64,000 nucleotides of DNA from JAEXZL01 sp049943125. GTDB taxonomy: Bacteria; Bacillota; Clostridia; Clostridiales; Clostridiaceae. Below are positions 60,063-64,000 of the stretch, piece by piece. The notes beneath the pieces were generated by a model. It saw only the letters and a program-made list of their open reading frames with translations, ran no database searches and was not told where the DNA came from. The DNA is taken from NCBI RefSeq assembly GCF_049943125.1, contig NZ_CP188040.1, forward strand, positions 3,472,001-3,536,000, in the 5' to 3' direction. Position numbers and translations under genes: made by a program. How positions within the stretch are numbered: position 1 is the stretch's first letter; every line of letters starts with the position of its first letter.

Positions 60063-61325
60063 ATGCTGAAAATACATAAGCTTTCAAATAATTTAAGAAT
60101 TGTAGCTGAAAAGTCCGACTCAGTTAAGTCTTTTACTTTGGGTATATGGATAAAAGCAGGATCCAGAAATGAGAACCTTATTAATAATGGAATTTCTCAT
60201 TTTATAGAACATATGCTTTTTAAAGGCACAAAAAAAAGAACAGCTTTAGAGCTAGCTGAAGCTATTGAAAATGTTGGCGGACAAATAAATGCTTTTACAG
60301 GTAGAGAAGCTACCTGTTATTATATAAAGGCGCTAGATGAATATCTCCCTCTTGCTTTTGATATATTATCAGATATGTTGTTTAACAGCAGCTTTTCTTT
60401 AGAGGATATAGAAAAAGAAAAGGGCGTAGTACTGGAGGAGATAAACATGTGCGATGATTCTCCTGAGGACGTACTAAGTGATCTTCATACTTATGCTACA
60501 TGGCAGGAGGATAGTTTATCTCTTCCCATACTAGGAAGTAAGAAGTCCGTTTCATCGTTGACTAGAGATGCAATAGTTGAGTATCTTGATAGTAATTATA
60601 CTCCGGAAAGAGCCGTAATCTCCATTAGTGGTAATTTTAATGAAGAGAAACTCTTAACTCTTGCAAACACTTATTTTGGAGATTGGAAGTCTAATTCAAA
60701 GAGCAGTATAGTAGAATATAGCAAGCCTACAATTCACCACAATTTCCTTCACAAGGATAAGGATATCGAACAGCTGCATATAAGTTTAGGACTTAAGGGG
60801 TATCCTTTAGGTAATGAATTAGGCTATACCTCAACTTTAATAGGAAATATTTTAGGTGGAGGATCCTCTTCAATATTATTTCAAAAACTGAGAGAAGAGC
60901 TAGGGCTCTGTTATTCTATATATACCTACACTACTGCTTATAACAATGGTGGAACATTAAATATATATGCAGGACTCTCACCACAGCATGGAGCAATCGC
61001 TGCAGAAGTTATAAAAGATGAATTAAATAAGCTTTCAGAAGAAGGAATCACTCCAGAGCTTTTAGAGATTACTAAGAAAAAGCTTAAAGGAAGCTATATA
61101 CTAGGTTTAGAAAGCACCAGCAGCAGGATGTTTGCTAACGGTAGAAATATATTGTTTATGGATAAAACTTACTCTCAACAAGACATAATTGATAAAATAG
61201 ATAACATTACAATGGAAAAAGTAAATAAGGTTATAAAAGAATGTATTACACCTGGACTTCTTAACGGTGCCTTTGTGGGTAATACTTCAGAAATTAATCA
61301 AGTATTAACAGTAATTAAAAACTGA
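60063..61325 (+). CDS. M16-family zinc peptidase (processing-peptidase-like, MlpA/YmxG)
   Basis: The 420-residue protein has the inverted zinc motif HFIEH (HxxEH) near residue 47 and the downstream Glu-containing block EKGVVLEEINM. The second domain has GGGSSSILFQKLREELGL. The family resembles the mitochondrial processing peptidase; the Bacillus relative, also next to pnp, is MlpA/YmxG. CAAGGAGACTATT precedes the start. Remains of a second copy lie just downstream. Confidence 0.92.
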   Translation: MLKIHKLSNNLRIVAEKSDSVKSFTLGIWIKAGSRNENLINNGISHFIEHMLFKGTKKRTALELAEAIENVGGQINAFTGREATCYYIKALDEYLPLAFDILSDMLFNSSFSLEDIEKEKGVVLEEINMCDDSPEDVLSDLHTYATWQEDSLSLPILGSKKSVSSLTRDAIVEYLDSNYTPERAVISISGNFNEEKLLTLANTYFGDWKSNSKSSIVEYSKPTIHHNFLHKDKDIEQLHISLGLKGYPLGNELGYTSTLIGNILGGGSSSILFQKLREELGLCYSIYTYTTAYNNGGTLNIYAGLSPQHGAIAAEVIKDELNKLSEEGITPELLEITKKKLKGSYILGLESTSSRMFANGRNILFMDKTYSQQDIIDKIDNITMEKVNKVIKECITPGLLNGAFVGNTSEINQVLTVIKN

Positions 61326-61398
61326 TATTACAGGAAAAGTGGAAAATCAACAGGTGACCTTGCACATATCATTACGTAAGTTAATAATAGACCTTTAA

Positions 61399-61430
61399 AG
61401 ACATTTAACTGTGATTAAGTGTCTATTTTT
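61399..61430 (+). terminator. Terminator after the M16 peptidase gene
   Basis: AGACATTTAA (61399-61408) pairs with TTAAGTGTCT (61415-61424), one G:U, followed by T5. Confidence 0.88.
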
Positions 61431-61487
61431 GTACTCTTACTCCTCGAGTGTTAACCAATAAAAATTTCCATCTTTAAAGAAATTGAC

Positions 61488-61643
61488 ACTACTAATATTA
61501 GAGAGGAAAAATCCGTTTCTTCTTTAACAATAGATACCATAATTGAATATATTGATATTAATTCAATAAAGTGCTCCTTTCTGTGTGATAATGGTGTTTT
61601 TGCAGATAATAATAGATAAGTTAATCAAGTTTTAATTTATTGA
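61488..61643 (+). pseudogene. Fragment of a second M16 peptidase gene
   Basis: Read in the frame of 61503, this stretch gives KSVSSLTIDTIIEYIDIN. Residues 161-178 of the upstream M16 peptidase are KSVSSLTRDAIVEYLDSN, so 13 of 18 are identical. A little further on, NGVFADNNR, a stop, then VNQVL aligns without gaps to the parental C-terminus NGAFVGNTSEINQVL (residues 401-415). The middle 220 residues are missing and there are stops, so this is a decayed, internally deleted copy. Confidence 0.8.
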
Positions 61644-61752
61644 AAGTTGATTTATATTAAACATCTGTTAATATTATTATATATGAAATAATCTATTTTA
61701 TTGAGCATAAGGTTAATAATATTACTGCCGTAGATTATATTAATGAATTTTT

Positions 61753-61813
61753 ATAGGTGTTATGAATGAATATAAAATAGGTGTCATGAATTAAATTTTT
61801 CATAGGTGCATAT
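61753..61813 (+). repeat. Three regularly spaced ATAGGTG elements before ymxH
   Basis: ATAGGTGTTATGAAT (61753-61767), ATAGGTGTCATGAAT (61777-61791) and ATAGGTGCATAT (61802-61813) start 24 and 25 nt apart. The first two look like a binding site plus ATG but open only very short frames. Confidence 0.6.
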
Positions 61814-61850
61814 ATTTTAATGATTAATAAAAATAGGAGGCACCGATAGT

Positions 61851-62126
61851 ATGGCAGATAATATAAAGTTATATAGTGAGATAGAGAGATTTGAAATAAT
61901 TAACATTAATGATGGAGAAAAATATAACTGTTTAGCTAATAACGATATTGTAGTTGATGAAGATGGTTATCTTAAACTTCTTATCATAAACATAAATAAC
62001 AATAAATTTTCTTTATTTGGCAGCAATGAATTTATGGAAATACCCTGGGACTATGTAAAAAAGATTGGTGCACGAACCATAATTCTTGATGCTGAGGAAC
62101 AAAATATTAAAAGAACTAAACCGTAA
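61851..62126 (+). CDS. YlmC/YmxH-family PRC-barrel-like protein
   Basis: The 91-residue protein is a small beta-rich domain with LYSEIERFEIININDGEKY and FMEIPWDYVKKIGARTIILD, the pattern of the YlmC/YmxH family (ymxH in the Bacillus dipicolinate/dap region). In sporulating bacteria members appear near pnp and dap genes. The function is unknown. TAGGAGGCACC precedes the start. The aspartokinase gene follows after 21 bp. Confidence 0.88.
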   Translation: MADNIKLYSEIERFEIININDGEKYNCLANNDIVVDEDGYLKLLIININNNKFSLFGSNEFMEIPWDYVKKIGARTIILDAEEQNIKRTKP

Positions 62127-62147
62127 CTTTTTACTAGAGGTGATTGG

Positions 62148-63338
62148 ATGGATATTATCGTACAAAAGTTTGGAGGTACCTCCGTAACAACAAAAGAACG
62201 CAGAAAGCTTGTAGTAGAAAAAATTAAACACTCTTTAAATAATAACCTTATTCCAGTTGTAGTGGTATCAGCTATGGGCAGAAAAGGCGACCCCTATGCT
62301 ACTGACACATTATTATCGATGATAAATGAAGGTTTCAAGACCAACAATCCTAAAGCAATGGATTTTCTTATGAGCTGCGGAGAAATGATAAGCACTGTTG
62401 TATTGTGTAATGATTTATATGATGCAGGTATAAGAGCAATGCCTCTTACTGGAGGACAGGCAGGAATAATTACAGATGCAAAATTTAATAATGCTTCAGT
62501 TAAAGAAGTTAATACCTCAATGCTAATGGAATTAATATCTCAAGGAATAGTACCTGTTGTTTCAGGCTTTCAGGGGGCCACAGAAAAAGGAGAAATCACT
62601 ACATTGGGTAGAGGAGGAAGCGATACCACAGCATCTATTTTAGGCGTTGCTCTAAAAGCAAAGGAAATAGATATCTTTACCGATGTTGATGGTATTATGA
62701 CTGCGGATCCTCGAATAGTTCAGGAGGCTGAGGTTATCTCTAAAATGAACTATCTAGAGGTATTCCAGTATGCTGATCAAGGTGCAAAGGTAATTCATCC
62801 TCGTGCAGTAGATATCGCTAAGAAAGGCTCTATACCATTAAAAATAAAAAATACATTCAACGAAAGCGATGGAACAATAATAGATAGCACTGATGAGGAA
62901 AGCAAGAAGATTATAGCAGGGATAACTTATACCCAAGATAGAATACAGGTTGTTATTAAAAAGGCGAATAATGAAGGTAATCCCATGTACAAAAACCTCC
63001 TTAATCTCCTTGCTAAAGAAAATATCAGTATTGATTTAATTAATGTATTTCCTGAAGAGAAGATATTCACAATCAGCTCAAAGGATAAGGATAGCCTCTG
63101 CAGAGTCCTTGGTATGGAGGGAATCAAATACAGCCTAGTAGAAGGCTGTAGCAATGTAGCTCTTATTGGAACAGGTATGAGAGGTATTCCAGGAGTTATG
63201 GCTTCAATAGTGGAAGCCCTAAATGAAGAAGAAATAGAAATACTACAGAGCGCTGATTCTTTTATGACTATATGGTGTCTTGTTAAGACTGAAAATGTTA
63301 AAAGAGCAATTAATATTCTCCATAAAAAGTTTATGTAG
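62148..63338 (+). CDS. dapG: Aspartate kinase (DapG type)
   Basis: The 396-residue protein has the catalytic start VQKFGGTSVTTKERR, VVSAMGRKGDPYATD, TLGRGGSDTTASIL and two C-terminal ACT domains (about 260-396) for feedback control. It phosphorylates aspartate, the first step to lysine, diaminopimelate and dipicolinate. The place between ymxH and tepA matches dapG of Bacillus. spoVFA/spoVFB, asd and dapA, which flank dapG there, are absent. AGAGGTGATTGG precedes the start. Confidence 0.94.
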   Translation: MDIIVQKFGGTSVTTKERRKLVVEKIKHSLNNNLIPVVVVSAMGRKGDPYATDTLLSMINEGFKTNNPKAMDFLMSCGEMISTVVLCNDLYDAGIRAMPLTGGQAGIITDAKFNNASVKEVNTSMLMELISQGIVPVVSGFQGATEKGEITTLGRGGSDTTASILGVALKAKEIDIFTDVDGIMTADPRIVQEAEVISKMNYLEVFQYADQGAKVIHPRAVDIAKKGSIPLKIKNTFNESDGTIIDSTDEESKKIIAGITYTQDRIQVVIKKANNEGNPMYKNLLNLLAKENISIDLINVFPEEKIFTISSKDKDSLCRVLGMEGIKYSLVEGCSNVALIGTGMRGIPGVMASIVEALNEEEIEILQSADSFMTIWCLVKTENVKRAINILHKKFM

Positions 63339-63344
63339 TATAGA

Positions 63345-63395
63345 ATAATTAATCCTCCTAGGTGCACAATAAATGTGTATAGGAGGATTAATTAT
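63345..63395 (+). promoter_or_regulatory. Inverted repeat sequestering the tepA ribosome binding site
   Basis: A 16-bp perfect inverted repeat (63345-63360 and 63380-63395) encloses 19 nt; five more pairs can form inside (63363-63367 with 63375-63379). The 3' arm contains the AGGAGG binding site and the first two bases of the tepA ATG; the 5' arm contains CCTCCT. No T run follows, so it is not a terminator. Confidence 0.85.
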
Positions 63396-64000
63396 GGATA
63401 AAAACGGAGATGCAATAAAAGAATTTGGAAATACCTATGTAAATAACATGAAGGAAAATGAAAGTATTCAAGTATTATCTATTATAGGACAAATTGAAGG
63501 CCATATGAATCTATCTCCACAAACCAAGTCTACTAAATATGAGCATGTTATTCCTTCATTAATATCCATGGAACAAAATCCTGAAGTCCAGGGTATATTA
63601 ATAGTCCTTAACACTATAGGTGGAGATATTGAGGCTGGACTCGCAATATCTGAGATGATTTATAGTTTAAGTAAACCAACGGTATCTTTAGTTGTTGGTG
63701 GCGGTCATTCTATAGGTGTCCCTCTTGCAACAGCTGCAGATTATTCTTTTATATCACCTTCAGCCACAATGATTTTGCATCCTATTAGAATGAATGGATT
63801 AGTGATAGGAGTGCCTCAAACCTTTGAATATTTCAATAAAATGCAGGAAAGAATAAATGACTTTATAGTAAGGACTTCTAATATAGACAAAGAAGCATTA
63901 CGAAAGCTTTTGTTGCAGACAGATGAATTACTCAATGATATGGGTACTATATTAATAGGTGAGCAAGCTGTTACAATGGGATTGATTGATGAGGTAGGTG
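63394..64000 (+). CDS. tepA: ClpP-like serine protease TepA, 3'-truncated by window edge
   Basis: The frame starts with ATG behind AGGAGGATTAATT and is open to the window end (202 codons). It has the ClpP/crotonase-like fold pattern ILIVLNTIGGDIEAGLAIS, the nucleophile region GGGHSIGVPLATAA with the catalytic Ser, and MILHPIRMNG with the His. TepA (YmfB) of Bacillus, in the same place after dapG, processes signal peptides or spore proteins. Its binding site lies in a long inverted repeat. The stop is beyond the window. Confidence 0.9.
   Translation, partial: MDKNGDAIKEFGNTYVNNMKENESIQVLSIIGQIEGHMNLSPQTKSTKYEHVIPSLISMEQNPEVQGILIVLNTIGGDIEAGLAISEMIYSLSKPTVSLVVGGGHSIGVPLATAADYSFISPSATMILHPIRMNGLVIGVPQTFEYFNKMQERINDFIVRTSNIDKEALRKLLLQTDELLNDMGTILIGEQAVTMGLIDEVG

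Larger units (their letters stand above)
61326..61850 (+). other. 525-bp gap between the M16 peptidase gene and ymxH
   Basis: It contains the M16 terminator (61399-61430), a decayed M16 gene fragment (about 61488-61643) and three spaced copies of ATAGGTG (61753, 61777, 61802) just upstream of ymxH. The rest is AT-rich, without an identifiable gene. Confidence 0.65.

Noticed and set aside
61753..61813. CRISPR-like short repeat array before ymxH
   Set aside because: The repeat unit is only 7-15 nt with 9-11 nt spacers and no cas genes; not a CRISPR array.
62927..63367. 146-codon minus-strand frame opposite dapG
   Set aside because: Antisense shadow of the ACT domain region; its apparent start falls in the tepA leader hairpin.
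63341..63395. Terminator after dapG
   Set aside because: The stem is strong but its 3' arm is the tepA binding site and start, and no T run follows.
1..64000. tRNA, rRNA, mobile element or prophage
   Set aside because: All intergenic spaces were read on both strands; none contains a cloverleaf with CCA-type end, transposase frames or flanking duplications. The 4.5S RNA expected with ffh is not in this window.

Overview
The window is AT-rich, with clostridial codon use and strong AGGAGG-type ribosome binding sites. It carries sporulation genes (spoVM, spoVS, ylbJ), CodY, a PASTA Ser/Thr kinase with its PP2C phosphatase, and acetate-kinase ATP production (pta-ackA). Gene order is that of the Firmicutes core chromosome. 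Together this points to an anaerobic, endospore-forming member of the Clostridiaceae (Clostridium in the broad sense); the species cannot be named from the sequence alone. It is almost entirely vertically inherited housekeeping DNA. No insertion sequence, prophage, CRISPR array, tRNA or rRNA gene was seen.

Layout: (1) 1-7.1 kb: rsmB (5' end cut by the window edge), rlmN, stp, prkC, rsgA, rpe, thiN, then a 52-codon membrane protein and the 24-codon spoVM gene. (2) 7.1-13.2 kb: rpmB on the minus strand, then an Asp23 protein, fakA, recG, rsmD, coaD and a coiled-coil protein. (3) 13.2-15.7 kb: ylbJ and tmcAL on the minus strand. (4) 15.8-22.9 kb: pta-ackA; DUF177-rpmF-plsX-acpP-rnc and a radical-SAM gene; spoVS with a near-perfect sigma-H promoter. 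(5) 23.0-33.8 kb: a 32-codon membrane peptide gene, smc-ftsY, ylxM-ffh-rpsP-khpA-rimM-trmD, rplS, rbgA, rnhB, and yraN on the minus strand. (6) 33.9-39.6 kb: comM-like, dprA, topA, codY. (7) 39.9-49.2 kb: rpsB-tsf, pyrH-frr, uppS-cdsA, an AI-2E family permease, dxr-rseP-ispG. (8) 49.4-57.0 kb: rimP-nusA-rnpM-ylxQ-infB-rbfA-nrnA-truB, then ribF. (9) 57.1-64 kb: rpsO, pnp, an M16 peptidase gene followed by the decayed remains of a second M16 gene, ymxH, an aspartokinase, and a ClpP-like tepA gene cut by the window end.

Functionally the window combines ribosome synthesis and maturation (r-proteins S2, S15, S16, L19, L28, L32; RimM, RimP, RbfA, RbgA, RsgA, RsmB, RsmD, RlmN, TrmD, TruB), protein targeting (Ffh, FtsY, YlxM), envelope lipid and isoprenoid synthesis (PlsX, AcpP, FakA, UppS, CdsA, Dxr, IspG), chromosome maintenance (SMC, TopA, RecG, DprA) and signalling (PrkC/Stp, CodY, RseP).

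The most interesting features are cis-acting RNA signals. A 16-bp perfect inverted repeat sequesters the ribosome binding site and start codon of tepA. At khpA and topA a strong Shine-Dalgarno element is separated from its ATG by a perfect hairpin, with identical flanking distances (1 nt before, 6 nt after). Other candidates are hairpins just upstream of the RNase III and PNPase genes and structured leaders ahead of rpsB, rplS and rpsO. Very short genes (52, 24 and 32 codons) and a partial M16 pseudogene were found by reading between the larger genes.
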